A stretch of 64,000 nucleotides of DNA from Pedobacter miscanthi (GCF_003315595.1 NZ_QNQU01000007.1:203682-267681), one strand, 5' to 3'; shown: positions 1 through 9,651, counted from the stretch's first letter. The notes: generated from the sequence alone by a model not told the origin. Numbers and translations are program-made.

Positions 1-846
1 TGTAGCCAGTCCGTTGGGATCCATTCTGGCAATATTCAATGCCCTGCGTTTGGCATCGAGGATAAAACGTTCGTCTTTAGTAAGCTGATAAGCAATGCAC
101 AGGTTACGTACAGGCGTGCCCACAGCATCGCCAAAACCATGGTACATGCGCTCGATGATGATCTTTTTTTCGTGGTCGTTTTTACCCGTGGTATCGATAA
201 TCCGCTGAGGTTTTTCGGTTGGCAAAGGTTCTTTCATCAGTTTTTCGGCAAAAACGACAAACTTTTTAGCCTCGGGATTCTGCAGGTTATTGCGGTAAAA
301 ATCCTCCCCGATTCTGGTCATATCCCATAACAAAGGATGCGCCCCCTGATTGCGTTTTAATACCTCGCTTACCGGAGGAGAAACTTTTTCGTTTGCATAT
401 TTCGCATCCACTACAAAATTATACACCGGCGACCACAACCAATTGTTATTTCCCTTTAGGGCATAAGCATATTTCCAAAACCATTTACCGGGTTTAAGGG
501 CCTTGTGTAGCGGATAAACCGCCCATCGTTGTACATCACTTGCTATTAAGTCGCTTTTAAAATTTTGATCGCTGGCCAAAATCACCTTATAGCGCACATT
601 GCCAATATTCGGATCTTCGGGCACCTCGCTGCCGCTTTCCATGGGTTTAACCATAATTTTTCCGTTGGTACCGGGCCAAAGCAAAGCCGGGGCATTGGTG
701 GGTACAGTAATACCATTGGCCGGATAAGGCCACTCGCGCACCCGTGCATGCAGTTTTTCGGCCGTTAATTTGATAACTGCAGGTTGCTGTTGGGCAACAA
801 CGGTTAGTGAGAGTAGTGTTAAGATCGGGATAATTATTTTCTTCAT
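1..846 (-). CDS. DUF4962/heparinase II/III-like protein, N-terminal part (truncated by window edge)
   Basis: This frame is open from an ATG at 844-846 (reverse strand) to the window edge, giving the first 282 residues with no stop. It begins with a typical signal peptide (MKKIIIPILTLLSLTVVAQ) and continues with a beta-rich stretch and then a segment around residues 170-185 (KRNQGAHPLLWDMTRIG) like the start of the DUF4962/alpha-toroid part of heparinase II/III-like polysaccharide lyases. The catalytic residues would lie off the window, so activity cannot be judged. It is the last visible gene of the minus-strand SusC/SusD operon. A 258-bp gap holding two palindromic repeats separates it from the sulfatase, so it may have its own transcript. 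A role in periplasmic uronate-polysaccharide cleavage is inferred from family and context. Confidence 0.75.
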   Translation of the reverse strand, partial: MKKIIIPILTLLSLTVVAQQQPAVIKLTAEKLHARVREWPYPANGITVPTNAPALLWPGTNGKIMVKPMESGSEVPEDPNIGNVRYKVILASDQNFKSDLIASDVQRWAVYPLHKALKPGKWFWKYAYALKGNNNWLWSPVYNFVVDAKYANEKVSPPVSEVLKRNQGAHPLLWDMTRIGEDFYRNNLQNPEAKKFVVFAEKLMKEPLPTEKPQRIIDTTGKNDHEKKIIIERMYHGFGDAVGTPVRNLCIAYQLTKDERFILDAKRRALNIARMDPNGLAT

Positions 847-876
847 TGTTTGTGGTTCAATTTTTTCTTTTTATTT

Positions 877-967
877 GGGCGTGCCCCTGCGGGTCGGGCT
901 ATTCGCTACAAGTCCTCTCCCGATGAAGAATCGGGATGCGGGCTTTTCGCTGCTATCCCTCACGCGG
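877..967. repeat. REP-like intergenic element (family B, copy 1)
   Basis: A GC-rich element of about 90 bp. It shares its main blocks (GGGCGTGCCCC, TCGGGCTATTCGCTACAAG, GGGCTTTTCGCTGCTATCCC, TCACGC) with 14681-14779, where they lie in the opposite orientation. It sits directly upstream of the DUF4962 gene and contains no credible coding sequence. Confidence 0.7.
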
Positions 968-1001
968 AACCAATGCTTTAGAGCAGATGCTTGCCAGGAT
1001 A

Positions 1002-1087
1002 CGTCATCTCGACTGAAACGCAGTGGAATGGAGAGATCTATCTCGAGACAGATTTCTCGACTGCGTTGCACTCCGCTCGAAATGACG
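1002..1087. repeat. REP-like palindromic element (family C, CGTCATCTCGA type)
   Basis: An interrupted palindrome. The left end begins CGTCATCTCGACTGAAACGC and the right end reads GCGTTGCACTCCGCTCGAAA then TGACG, so the ends can fold into a long imperfect hairpin. The same family occurs at 60168-60271 and as four tandem copies at 63455-64000. It lies just after the sulfatase stop and may act as a transcript end or mRNA stabiliser in the minus-strand operon; that role is inferred. Confidence 0.75.
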
Positions 1088-1104
1088 ACCGTAGGAAGGG
1101 ATAC

Positions 1105-2475
1105 CTACAACCCTGCCTTAAACTTATCCCCATTTGTTTTGCACCATTGTTTTAAATAAGTCCTCATTGCTATTAGTTTCTTTTTGTATTTATGATCTAC
1201 CGCAAGGTTATTCATCTCGCCCGGATCTTTTGTTAAATCGAATAATTGTTCTTTAATATCACCTTTGTTGTATACAATATATTTAAAATCTTTCGTGATC
1301 ACCGCACGACCACTGATACCCAAAAGTTCTTCATTATCGGCAAAATCGGTTTCGATTACCAGGGTATCGCGCAGGTTTTGCTGTGGATGATCGAGTCTTT
1401 TGCCTATGTCTATTCCTTTTAAATATTTAGGTTTTGGTATGCCTGCTAAACCGCAAATGGTAGGGATAATATCAGTTCCGTTGCAAACCAGCATATCATC
1501 TGTACGGGGTTTCCACTCACCCAGTTTTGCAATGATAAAGGGTACTTTCGAAGCCTCTTCGTATAAAATCTGTTTCTGGTTCCAGCTGTGGCCTGCATAA
1601 CCATCGCCATGATCGGCTGTAAAAACAATGATGGTATTTTTTTCTACGCCATACTTTTTTAACGAAGCCAGTACCATCCCGATATATCCATCTACTTTTT
1701 CTACCAGGCGGTTATAGGCCCAGCGGTATTGCCGCCACTCACCGGCATTCCAGTTTACGCTGGGGTAAGTACGTGCACTTACTTTCTGTTGCTCGCGGAC
1801 GATCTGCGGCTCATTCGCCGGAATTTTCCAGTTGGCAGGCAATGGCGGACATTGATCTGCAGGAGGTGTATCTTCCAGAAGATCCATTTTTAAGGTTTCG
1901 CCCCTGGCCCATTCACAGATATCGTGCGGATTTAAAAAAGAAGCCACCAGTAAAAAAGGTTTCTCTTTGTTTTCTTTAATAAAACGGGCACAATAAGCAG
2001 GTGTACCTGCATCGTTATAATCGAGGAAATTGGTATTCTGGATATATTCAAAGCCATGCTGACTAATCTTCGCAGTCGGCACGGGCAAATGCCATTTACC
2101 TACATAACCTGTTTGATAACCTCCGTTTTTAAAAATCTTGCCCATCATCAGCAAACTATCAGGCCACTGGCCGTCTTTTTCGGGTGCATTACCCACAAAA
2201 CCAGTTTCAAAAGGCATTTTACCACTAAAAATAGCTGATCGTGATGGTGTACATAAGGGCTGTGCACAGTAGGCTTTGGTAAAACGAATACCATTTTGTG
2301 CCAGTTTATCCATCGCAGGGGTATGCAGGTCTTTATTACCTGCAATACTCATTGCCTCTGCCGTTTGCTGATCGGTCATAATAATCAGAATGTTGGGTTT
2401 CTGATTACTTTGTGCAAAACCATTTAACAACAGCGCATTAAAGGCGAACAACAGGAAGATCCGTATTTTTCTCAT
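1105..2475 (-). CDS. Secreted formylglycine-dependent sulfatase
   Basis: A 456-residue arylsulfatase-family (S1) enzyme with an N-terminal signal peptide (cleavage near residue 21, GFAQS). The sulfatase signature is clear: C75-T-P-S-R79 is the C-x-P-S-R motif whose cysteine is converted to formylglycine by a maturase, and the metal-binding start MTDQQ (D35) is present. Near the middle, FTADHGDGYAGH carries the second metal-binding Asp/His pair. It would hydrolyse sulfate esters on a polysaccharide in the periplasm. The gene lies 13 bp downstream of SusD in the same operon, so its substrate is probably the glycan imported by that pair. The heparin-lyase locus nearby suggests a sulfated glycosaminoglycan. 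The exact position of the sulfate attacked cannot be told from sequence. Confidence 0.93.
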   Translation of the reverse strand: MRKIRIFLLFAFNALLLNGFAQSNQKPNILIIMTDQQTAEAMSIAGNKDLHTPAMDKLAQNGIRFTKAYCAQPLCTPSRSAIFSGKMPFETGFVGNAPEKDGQWPDSLLMMGKIFKNGGYQTGYVGKWHLPVPTAKISQHGFEYIQNTNFLDYNDAGTPAYCARFIKENKEKPFLLVASFLNPHDICEWARGETLKMDLLEDTPPADQCPPLPANWKIPANEPQIVREQQKVSARTYPSVNWNAGEWRQYRWAYNRLVEKVDGYIGMVLASLKKYGVEKNTIIVFTADHGDGYAGHSWNQKQILYEEASKVPFIIAKLGEWKPRTDDMLVCNGTDIIPTICGLAGIPKPKYLKGIDIGKRLDHPQQNLRDTLVIETDFADNEELLGISGRAVITKDFKYIVYNKGDIKEQLFDLTKDPGEMNNLAVDHKYKKKLIAMRTYLKQWCKTNGDKFKAGL

Positions 2476-2488
2476 TCACTAAATTTAA

Positions 2489-4375
2489 TTAATATCCGGG
2501 GTTTTGAACCAGTTTTGGGTTATAATCCCTTTCGCGTTGCGGAATTGGATAAAGTTCATTTTTACCGTCTTTAAAATTGGTTCCGGCGATGTAGGGATAA
2601 TTGGCGCGGTAAGTTTTAAGTGCGGCTTCGGTTGCACGCAGCGTTGAGCCTAAAATGTTCCAACGCATTAAATCGTACTTCCTTAATCCTTCAAAACATA
2701 GCTCTAAGGCACGCTCGTTTTTAACTGCCGTAAAGAAATCTGCTTTATTTAAACCTGCGGGGATCTGTGTATCTGTAATTTCGGCTGTTGCGGTAGCTCC
2801 CGTACCTGCCCCACCGGTAATGGTAATGGTTGGTGCAGAGGTATAACCGCTGCCAAAATTGGTTACTTTAATGCCTACCACCGCACCTGCAGTAACTGCT
2901 CCTGTTGCAAGGTTTGTTGTAGCACTGATTATGGCAGTAGCTGTAGCTCCCGTTCCTCCGCCACCAGTAATGGTTACCGTTGGCGGCGTGGTGTAACCAG
3001 TGCCTTGTGCACCTAATTTAATATTGATGATTTTTTTGCCAAAAACATCTGCCGGAAATGCCCTTTTCCTCACCAGGTTAATGGCATTGTAAGCTTCGGC
3101 GTTCGGACCTTCATTCAGTTCGTTTTCTGCTTCAGCACGCATCAGCAATACATCTGCATAACGCAGTACCACATAATTGATATCGGTATTATTCAAATCT
3201 TTAGGTGGCAATGCCTGGTATTCCCTACGCCATTTCCCTGGCGAAAAGTTATTATCTGCTGCTGCCGCGTACTCCAAAAACTGTCCTGTAGCATTAATCT
3301 GGTAGGTAGCTACTGAAACATCCCTGCGTAAATCGCCCGAGGTATACATGTTCCTGAATAAAGGCGTGGTTTTTACGTAAGAATTGGTACGTCCATAGGT
3401 GCTGATGGCTGCTGATAAAGGTGCGTTCCACTGCCCGATTACACTCGAATTTGGTGTGCCTCCGCTAAGGTTGTAAAAAGCCACTTCGAACATACTTTCA
3501 AAAGGATCGATCTTTAACTGGCACTGGTTTCTGAAAAACTGTTCGAAACTCGGGTTTAGCGAATACAGACCGGCATCCATAATGTCTTTGGTCTGCTTTT
3601 GTGCAATGGCATAATAATCCTTATAATTGGCAGGCCTTTCCATTTGTCCGTTCTGTTGCAAGGCATAACCACCGGCAAACAAAGCCACACGGGCCAGCAT
3701 ACCTTTTGCCCCCATTTTACTGATGCGTTCATCAGCGGTTTTTCCATCCGGCAATAAATCGATCGCCTCGGTCATATCTTTAATCACCTGCGTATAAATT
3801 TCGGCTGTTGTGTTTTTTGGCAGACGTAACTCATCACCATCTTTTGTTGGGGTGAGTTTTAAAGGCACTCCACCAAATAAGCGTACCAGTTCGGCATAAT
3901 AAAAACCCCTGAGGAACTTGGCCTCGCCTAAATACCTGTTTAAAGTTTTACGCTGGGTATTATCATTATAAAGCGTCATCTGCGGGATTCGCTCAATCAC
4001 GAGGTTTGCCCTGTTTACCCCTTCATAATAAGTTTGCCAGGTTGATTGCATATAAACAGCCTCGGCCGTAATTACATAGTGGGCAATACCACGAAAATCG
4101 GTGGTAAGCAGATCCCTCACCTGCGCAATGTCGTTATCGTTTTCGTACAAAATGGAAGAATAAAAGCCCAGCGTATTGCCATTGCTCATGCTCTCGTAAA
4201 CGCCCAGAGTAGCCAGATTGGCCTCATCAGTGGTATTGAAGAACTTATCGGCATCGAAAACAGATTTAGGTTCTTCGGTAAGTGTTTTTTTGCAGGCTGT
4301 AAAACCGATCAGCATCACTACTACGGTTAAACATTTAAATAAACCTGTTGTATGGTATGTTAATTTCGTTTTCAT
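2489..4375 (-). CDS. SusD/RagB-family glycan-binding outer-membrane lipoprotein with a duplicated insert
   Basis: A 628-residue SusD-like protein. The lipobox ends at Cys28 (LIGFTAC followed by KK), so it is a surface lipoprotein. The core has the usual TPR-like helices ([23 protein letters not shown] at about 148-170) and the C-terminal RagB part ([11 protein letters not shown], ending in the family-typical [11 protein letters not shown]). SusD proteins lid the SusC channel and bind the oligosaccharide. At roughly residues 450-536 there is an extra block made of two copies of a Gly/Thr-rich unit ([19 protein letters not shown] and [19 protein letters not shown], each followed by ATATA) that is not part of the usual fold. 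The gene lies 12 bp after SusC. Confidence 0.95.
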   Translation of the reverse strand: MKTKLTYHTTGLFKCLTVVVMLIGFTACKKTLTEEPKSVFDADKFFNTTDEANLATLGVYESMSNGNTLGFYSSILYENDNDIAQVRDLLTTDFRGIAHYVITAEAVYMQSTWQTYYEGVNRANLVIERIPQMTLYNDNTQRKTLNRYLGEAKFLRGFYYAELVRLFGGVPLKLTPTKDGDELRLPKNTTAEIYTQVIKDMTEAIDLLPDGKTADERISKMGAKGMLARVALFAGGYALQQNGQMERPANYKDYYAIAQKQTKDIMDAGLYSLNPSFEQFFRNQCQLKIDPFESMFEVAFYNLSGGTPNSSVIGQWNAPLSAAISTYGRTNSYVKTTPLFRNMYTSGDLRRDVSVATYQINATGQFLEYAAAADNNFSPGKWRREYQALPPKDLNNTDINYVVLRYADVLLMRAEAENELNEGPNAEAYNAINLVRKRAFPADVFGKKIINIKLGAQGTGYTTPPTVTITGGGGTGATATAIISATTNLATGAVTAGAVVGIKVTNFGSGYTSAPTITITGGAGTGATATAEITDTQIPAGLNKADFFTAVKNERALELCFEGLRKYDLMRWNILGSTLRATEAALKTYRANYPYIAGTNFKDGKNELYPIPQRERDYNPKLVQNPGY

Positions 4376-4387
4376 AATCAGATTTCG

Positions 4388-7300
4388 TTACAATGAAACA
4401 TTTAAACCGGCCACAAAATACCTGCTGCGCGGATAACCGCCAAAATCGACCCCTGGTGTTAAACCGCCGGTTTTGCTGGTACTCACTTCCGGATCGTAGC
4501 CCGAATATTGATCAAATACCTGCAGGTTATAACCGGTAACATATACCCTAACATTGCTCAGCTTTAGTTTCGAGATCCAATTTTTAGGCAGGGTATATCC
4601 CAAACTCACGTTGTTGATGCGCAGGAATGATCCATCCTCTACCATTTGGTCAAAAAGCCTTGGCGTGGTACCATAACCGTCGAACCGGGGAATGGTGCGC
4701 CCTTTGTTGGCTTCGGCCATGGCATTAGGCGTGGTGAGTGCATTTCCACTACCGTCGATGGTCGTCCAGCGGTCTTTGAAATAGCCTAAAGTATTAACAT
4801 TTGCACTTACATTGGTGCTCATCTGCAACCTATTGGCATTATATACATCTCCTCCGGTTGCCCAGTTGATAAACACACTTAAATCGAAGCCCTTGTAAGA
4901 GAAAGTATTGTTAAAACCGCCTATAAAATTCGGGATTCCGTTTCCGATTACGGTTCTGTCTGACGGATTGATTACACCATCACCATTTAAATCAACCAGC
5001 TTTAAAAAACCCGGCTGGGCGGCATAATTCACATCCGCAGGGATGCCCGGTTTTAAGGTATAAGTGTTATTTGTAGGGTTGTAATTAAAATCGCTTACCT
5101 GGTAAACTCCGTTTGACCGGTAACCGTACATCTGGCCCAGCGCGCTGCCTACCTGCACCAGGTAATCGGTTTGGGAGGTCCAGCTGTTGCTCAACCTAAA
5201 ATCTTCGCCATTGCTTAACGCCAAAACCTTGTTTTTATTTACCGACATGGTAAGGGTACTGTTCCACAAAAAACTGCTGGTTTTAACATTTACGGTGTTT
5301 AAAGTAAGTTCCAATCCTTTATTAGAGGTGGCACCAACATTTAAAAACTGGCTGGCAAAACCGCTGGTGTACGGAATCTGGGTGTTTAACAACAGGTCTT
5401 TAGTGCGGTTATCGTAAGCCTCGATGGTTAATGCTATGCGCTGTTTAAAGAAACCCAGGTCTAAACCGATATTGAACGATTTGGTGGTTTCCCATTTCAG
5501 GTCCTTATTTTCGATGTTATTCGGATAAACCGTGATGTTGTTGGTATTGTTAAGGGGATAATTTCCGGTACCGAGCTGACTCAGCATTAAATAATTTGGA
5601 ATACGGTTATTGCCCGAAGTACCATAACTCAAACGTAATTTAGCGTCGGACAGGAATTTAACATTTTTTAAAAAAGGTTCATTAATGGCCCTCCATGCAA
5701 ATGCTGCTGAAGGGAAATAACCCCATTTGTTATTATCTCCAAATTTAGAAGAACCATCGGCCCTTACCGTGGCGTTAAAAAGATATTTATCCTTATAGGC
5801 ATAACTTACCCTCGAGAAGAAAGAAAGCATACTTTCTGCCTCTACAAGAGATGTTGGAACGCCTGGTGTAGTACCCAGAGAAATATTATCTAAACCCAGG
5901 TTTACGCCCGGAAATTTACTGTTACTCGCACTAAAAGCTTCCCTATCAGTGTAAAGCTGCTCCTGACCTAATAAAACCGATACTTTATGGCTTTTGTTAA
6001 AAGTATTATCGTAAGTAATGGTGTTGCTGTAGTTCCAGCCGGTAATATCGGTTTGGGTTAAGGAACCGAATGCGCCACCACTTCTTTTGGCCAGTACCGA
6101 ACGCGAATCGCTAAATAGTTTATCTTTTGTACCCGATATTTTTCCCGAAACCAATCCACGGTAAGTAAAGTGATCGGCAAAGTTATAATCAATGGCCGTA
6201 TTGAGGTTTAAGGTACGGTTGAGTGATTCTTTCTGGGTAGATTCGGCACTGGTTTTAGGGTTTTGCAGCGGAATCTGGTTTACATCAACCGTTGGGTCGT
6301 TATCAAGCGTGGCAAAATCTTCATCGCTTAAACCTATACCTCCTGTAGGCCTGTACTGAAAAAAGCTGATCAGGGTGTTGAAACGGTCGCTGCCATCGCG
6401 CGTACCAAAACCTGTTGTTTTCTGGTCGCTATAGTTTACAATGGCACTTAATTTTATCTTTTTGTTGATATTGTGCAAAAGGCTCAGTTTCGCCACGTTT
6501 TTGTTCGATGCGCCGGGTTGTACAATGCCCTGATCTTTATTATTCGAATAAAAAAGATTAAAACGGGTTTCTCCCTGTCCGCCGGCAATGCTGAATTTGT
6601 TGTACTGGGTATTTACCCAATCGCCGAACATTATTTTCTGCCAGTTATTGCCCGGTCTGTTATCATAGTTGGCATGGTAATCGGCAAATTTGCCAAAAGT
6701 ATTTTCTACGCCAGCCAAAAGTGTAGGGCTGTTTAAAAATCTTTCGTAAACAAGTACTTTAAAATCGTAGGCATCAAGTACAGGGATATATTTATTGGCC
6801 TTTTTGGCTCCATAATACATATCGTAACTGATGGTGAGTTTGCCGGGTTTTAACTGTTTGGTAGTCACCAGAATCACCCCGTTGGCCCCTCTGGCACCAT
6901 AAATGGCCGTTGCAGAAGCATCTTTTAATACATCAACGCTTTCTACATCATTTGGATCCAGAAAGTTAAGTCCGTCGGTTTGCGGTACCCCGTCGATTAC
7001 ATAAAGTGGTTCATTGCTTTGTGTAATAGAACCACCCCCACGCAGGGTAATGGCCGGACTTCCGCCCGGAGAGCCATCATCGGCGGCAACCTGCAAACCT
7101 GCCACACGGCCAACCAATGCAGAAGCCACATTTTGCACAGGGCTTTTAGCCAGCTCATCGCCTTTTACTGATGAAATAGAACCTGTTAAATCGCTGCGTT
7201 TTTGGGTTCCGTAACCAACAACCACCACTTCATTGAGGTTGTTTTCGTCGTCTACCAGTTTCACATCGATATTTGTCTTGTTTTTAACCAGCATTTCTAC

Positions 7301-7534
7301 CGATTTAGACCCGAGGTACGAAAACACCAGAGTAGCGTTAGCTTTAACCTTGATCTGGTAAGTACCATTATTGGCGGATACCACTTTATTATTGGTTCCT
7401 TTTTCGGATACGGTTGTACCGGGCATAGGTTGATTGCTTCCATCCTTCACCACACCGCTTACTGTAATCACCTCCTGTGCATAAATTGCCTGGAAAGAAA
7501 CCAACAATAAAAATATAAGTATAATACGTTTCAT
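4388..7534 (-). CDS. SusC/RagA-family TonB-dependent outer-membrane transporter
   Basis: A 1048-residue SusC-like transporter. After the signal peptide (ending AIYAQ at about 20) comes a carboxypeptidase-regulatory-like beta-sandwich (about 25-105), then the conserved EVVVVGYGTQKRSDLTGS stretch and the plug domain with KDASATAIYGARGANGVILV, then a 22-strand-type barrel to the C-terminal GLNVSL. It would import oligosaccharides using TonB energy together with the SusD protein encoded directly downstream. It is preceded by only 9 bp from a ferritin-like gene, so the two ferritin-like genes, SusC, SusD and the sulfatase look like one transcript. Substrate specificity is inferred to be a sulfated uronate-containing glycan from the neighbouring enzymes, not from the receptor itself. 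Confidence 0.96.
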   Translation of the reverse strand: MKRIILIFLLLVSFQAIYAQEVITVSGVVKDGSNQPMPGTTVSEKGTNNKVVSANNGTYQIKVKANATLVFSYLGSKSVEMLVKNKTNIDVKLVDDENNLNEVVVVGYGTQKRSDLTGSISSVKGDELAKSPVQNVASALVGRVAGLQVAADDGSPGGSPAITLRGGGSITQSNEPLYVIDGVPQTDGLNFLDPNDVESVDVLKDASATAIYGARGANGVILVTTKQLKPGKLTISYDMYYGAKKANKYIPVLDAYDFKVLVYERFLNSPTLLAGVENTFGKFADYHANYDNRPGNNWQKIMFGDWVNTQYNKFSIAGGQGETRFNLFYSNNKDQGIVQPGASNKNVAKLSLLHNINKKIKLSAIVNYSDQKTTGFGTRDGSDRFNTLISFFQYRPTGGIGLSDEDFATLDNDPTVDVNQIPLQNPKTSAESTQKESLNRTLNLNTAIDYNFADHFTYRGLVSGKISGTKDKLFSDSRSVLAKRSGGAFGSLTQTDITGWNYSNTITYDNTFNKSHKVSVLLGQEQLYTDREAFSASNSKFPGVNLGLDNISLGTTPGVPTSLVEAESMLSFFSRVSYAYKDKYLFNATVRADGSSKFGDNNKWGYFPSAAFAWRAINEPFLKNVKFLSDAKLRLSYGTSGNNRIPNYLMLSQLGTGNYPLNNTNNITVYPNNIENKDLKWETTKSFNIGLDLGFFKQRIALTIEAYDNRTKDLLLNTQIPYTSGFASQFLNVGATSNKGLELTLNTVNVKTSSFLWNSTLTMSVNKNKVLALSNGEDFRLSNSWTSQTDYLVQVGSALGQMYGYRSNGVYQVSDFNYNPTNNTYTLKPGIPADVNYAAQPGFLKLVDLNGDGVINPSDRTVIGNGIPNFIGGFNNTFSYKGFDLSVFINWATGGDVYNANRLQMSTNVSANVNTLGYFKDRWTTIDGSGNALTTPNAMAEANKGRTIPRFDGYGTTPRLFDQMVEDGSFLRINNVSLGYTLPKNWISKLKLSNVRVYVTGYNLQVFDQYSGYDPEVSTSKTGGLTPGVDFGGYPRSRYFVAGLNVSL

Positions 7535-7543
7535 TTTGAATGA

Positions 7544-8464
7544 TTATTTAAGTTGAAATGCAGCCTTGATAAACAAATTAGCAGCGGTTTTTACCGTTGC
7601 CGTTAAAAGGTATTCGTCGAAAGCTTCCGAAGCCGGACCAACAGTTAAGTTTGTATTTCCATTGATGCCGATCAGCTCTATACCGGCTTGTATGGTTTTT
7701 GTTTCCCTGTTTAAAAGGCCTGTATCAATATCGTAAACGGGGTTTAAGGTACCAATCATTGAGTCGTTACCGGTAATAGGCAACAAATCGGTTCCATCGG
7801 CATCATTCCTGCGGATACTTACCCATGGGCGCATGTATTTTAAAGTTGCAATCTGTAATTTATTGACCATTTGCCGCAGCTGGGCCGAATGACGGGCTTC
7901 TATAGTTTGTACGCGTGCTACCAAGGCCAAAGCTGAAGTGCCCATTAGCGAAATCAATTGTCCTTTATAAGCCCTTTCGCCTAAATCTTCGAGTACCACA
8001 GCGGTACGCAGAAAGGTACCGTAATTGGTGGTTACATTGGCATTTACCTTTGTATAATCAAAATTGGCATAAGGCATGGCTGCCCGTGGCACTCCCCCCA
8101 GATCGGTAATGGTTTTAATCAGTACGTTGATGTGCGCCTGTTCCTGATCGCGGAGGGTGTTAATAATGGGCCTGTCGGCAACCGGAATTAAATTCGGAGT
8201 GGTGGTAATTACATTATTATAAAACTGGAACTGCATATAACCCAGGGTCAAAAGCAGGTTAAGCGAATCAACCGTTGCACCATTAGCTGTGGTTTGGCTA
8301 TATGCTTTTTGGAAAACGCCACTCAATGTTAAGGGCAGCGCAGCCAGGGATATTTTTTTGCCCAGGCCTAAAAAGTTTTTTAAAGCTGCGCGTCGTGGGC
8401 TCAATCTTTCGTAAACCGCGCCATCAACTTTTTCTATCTCGTTAAGGATATTTAAAACATTCAT
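7544..8464 (-). CDS. Ferritin-like domain secreted protein (1)
   Basis: A 306-residue protein with a ferritin-like (PF13668-type, desiccation-related) four-helix region. The helices carry the family's spaced Glu/His residues: LRDQEQAHINVLIK (about 107-120), LEDLGERAYKGQLI and VQTIEARHSAQLRQM. The N-terminus holds a paired-arginine segment (SPRRAALKNFLGL) followed by a hydrophobic stretch ending VFQKAYSQ, so export is likely and could be Tat-dependent. It is the second gene of the operon, 11 bp after a related ferritin-like gene and 9 bp before SusC. These proteins are widespread in Bacteroidota, usually as such pairs, but their biochemical role is not established. Metal binding is suggested by the ExxH pattern only. 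Confidence 0.85.
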   Translation of the reverse strand: MNVLNILNEIEKVDGAVYERLSPRRAALKNFLGLGKKISLAALPLTLSGVFQKAYSQTTANGATVDSLNLLLTLGYMQFQFYNNVITTTPNLIPVADRPIINTLRDQEQAHINVLIKTITDLGGVPRAAMPYANFDYTKVNANVTTNYGTFLRTAVVLEDLGERAYKGQLISLMGTSALALVARVQTIEARHSAQLRQMVNKLQIATLKYMRPWVSIRRNDADGTDLLPITGNDSMIGTLNPVYDIDTGLLNRETKTIQAGIELIGINGNTNLTVGPASEAFDEYLLTATVKTAANLFIKAAFQLK

Positions 8465-8475
8465 ATTATGGCGGT

Positions 8476-9195
8476 TTAAAGATTAATAATATTGAGTTTG
8501 GTTTTGATGTATTTTAAGGCCTGCTCTAAAACTTTGCCGGCAGCCAGATTAACATCGAGCGCATTGGTTGCATCGGCACCTAATGCAGCGAGTTCGTTCA
8601 GGTCTGAAAAACCAATCGCATCTACCTGGCTGCGCACGTAAGCTGCGTGGCGTGCCTCTACGGTGGCTACCTGACTTAAAAGTATCAGGTTATAATCGTT
8701 TTTACACCTTACTATGGCATCATTATAAGCTGCCACGCCTAAATCTTCAAAGGTTTTTGCCGTAGTAAACACGGAAACGGCATCTGCAAAGTTAACTCCT
8801 GAGAAATCAAAGGTTAAAGTACCGATAGCAGCCGTAGATAATATCCTTTTAAAAAATTCGCGGTGGGCAATTTCGTGCAATTTGATATCATTAAAGAACA
8901 ATGCCTGTGTTGGCGTAAAGGTGGCAGGTAAACTTTCGGCAGCTTTTGTATAAAATGCAGCTTCGAGTTGCTCGAGGGCATAAATATAATTTAACAGTCC
9001 TACATCGTCCTTAAAATCGATCGTATCATCGCTATTTACATAAGGCGCTACAATTTCATCTGTCTTTTCTTTTTTACAGCCTATTGTTCCCACCGCCAAT
9101 GCAGATACCCCTGCAAACTGCAAAAACTGCCTTCGCTTTAAGTTAACCGAAAAAGAATCTTTTTCAATCAGGCTTTCAGAATTACTTTCAATCAT
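8476..9195 (-). CDS. Ferritin-like domain lipoprotein with Tat-type signal (2)
   Basis: A 239-residue protein, first gene of the minus-strand operon. Residues 20-25 read KRRQFL, a twin-arginine motif, followed by a hydrophobic run and a lipobox ending at Cys40 (VGTIGC then KK), so a Tat-exported lipoprotein is likely. The mature part is a ferritin-like helical bundle with ExxH motifs: YALEQLEAAFYTKA, IKLHEIAHREFFKR, FEDLGVAAYNDA and VATVEARHAAYVR. It is a distant paralogue of the next gene (shared EARHxA helix and EDLGxxAY helix). Ferritin-like pairs of this kind are common in the phylum but are not standard members of a SusC/SusD operon. The function is unknown. Confidence 0.87.
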   Translation of the reverse strand: MIESNSESLIEKDSFSVNLKRRQFLQFAGVSALAVGTIGCKKEKTDEIVAPYVNSDDTIDFKDDVGLLNYIYALEQLEAAFYTKAAESLPATFTPTQALFFNDIKLHEIAHREFFKRILSTAAIGTLTFDFSGVNFADAVSVFTTAKTFEDLGVAAYNDAIVRCKNDYNLILLSQVATVEARHAAYVRSQVDAIGFSDLNELAALGADATNALDVNLAAGKVLEQALKYIKTKLNIINL

Positions 9196-9411
9196 TTTGG
9201 TTAGTTGATTTATAATGTTCGGTTTGTCCCGTTATCGATACCGGCCTGGTTACAACCAGTATCCATTAATATTATATCGCCAGATGGATTTAAACCTTTT
9301 CAGATCTGGTAAGTCTTAAAGGTCTTTTAGGAAATCATCTGAGATTTATTTACTCATCAATTTCCCTTCATCTAACAGTAACGAATTTAGTATTAGGGAT
9401 GTAAACAGGGT

Positions 9412-9444
9412 TTCAAATTTGTTTAAAATACTATCAAATTTGAA
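9412..9444. promoter_or_regulatory. 10-bp inverted repeat, possible operator
   Basis: The arms TTCAAATTTG (9412-9421) and CAAATTTGAA (9435-9444) are perfect reverse complements 13 bp apart, and each contains the palindrome CAAATTTG. Centre-to-centre spacing is 23 bp, about two helical turns, as expected for a dimeric DNA-binding protein. It lies upstream of the ferritin/SusC/SusD operon. A regulatory role is inferred. Confidence 0.35.
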
Positions 9445-9587
9445 CAAACATGCCAAAATAGGCTGATTTTGAATAGATTTATACTGATTTTGGTTCAAAA
9501 TCAAGTTGAAAATTAAAGATGGGTGTTAAAGAGAATAAATCATTTTGCATTTTCCTGTAAGCAATATCCTACATTATCCAATACAAA

Positions 9588-9620
9588 AAGAAGGATATTC
9601 TAATTTAGAATATCCTTCTT
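9588..9620 (-). terminator. Rho-independent terminator of the XRE gene
   Basis: A perfect 14-bp inverted repeat (AAGAAGGATATTCT, 5-nt loop AATTT, AGAATATCCTTCTT). Read on the minus strand it is followed by TTTTGTAT. It lies 31 bp after the stop codon of the 70-residue XRE regulator, so it most likely ends that transcript and insulates the downstream PUL operon. Confidence 0.8.
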
Positions 9621-9651
9621 GTATTAAATTTATCGTACTACCATAATGGAT

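Larger units (their letters stand above)
9196..9651. other. Intergenic leader region of the SusC/SusD operon
   Basis: 456 bp without a credible gene. It holds a perfect 10-bp inverted repeat (TTCAAATTTG at 9412-9421 and CAAATTTGAA at 9435-9444) about 220 bp before the first ferritin-like gene, and the terminator at 9588-9620. I could not find a clean TANNTTTG promoter on the minus strand here. Confidence 0.5.
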
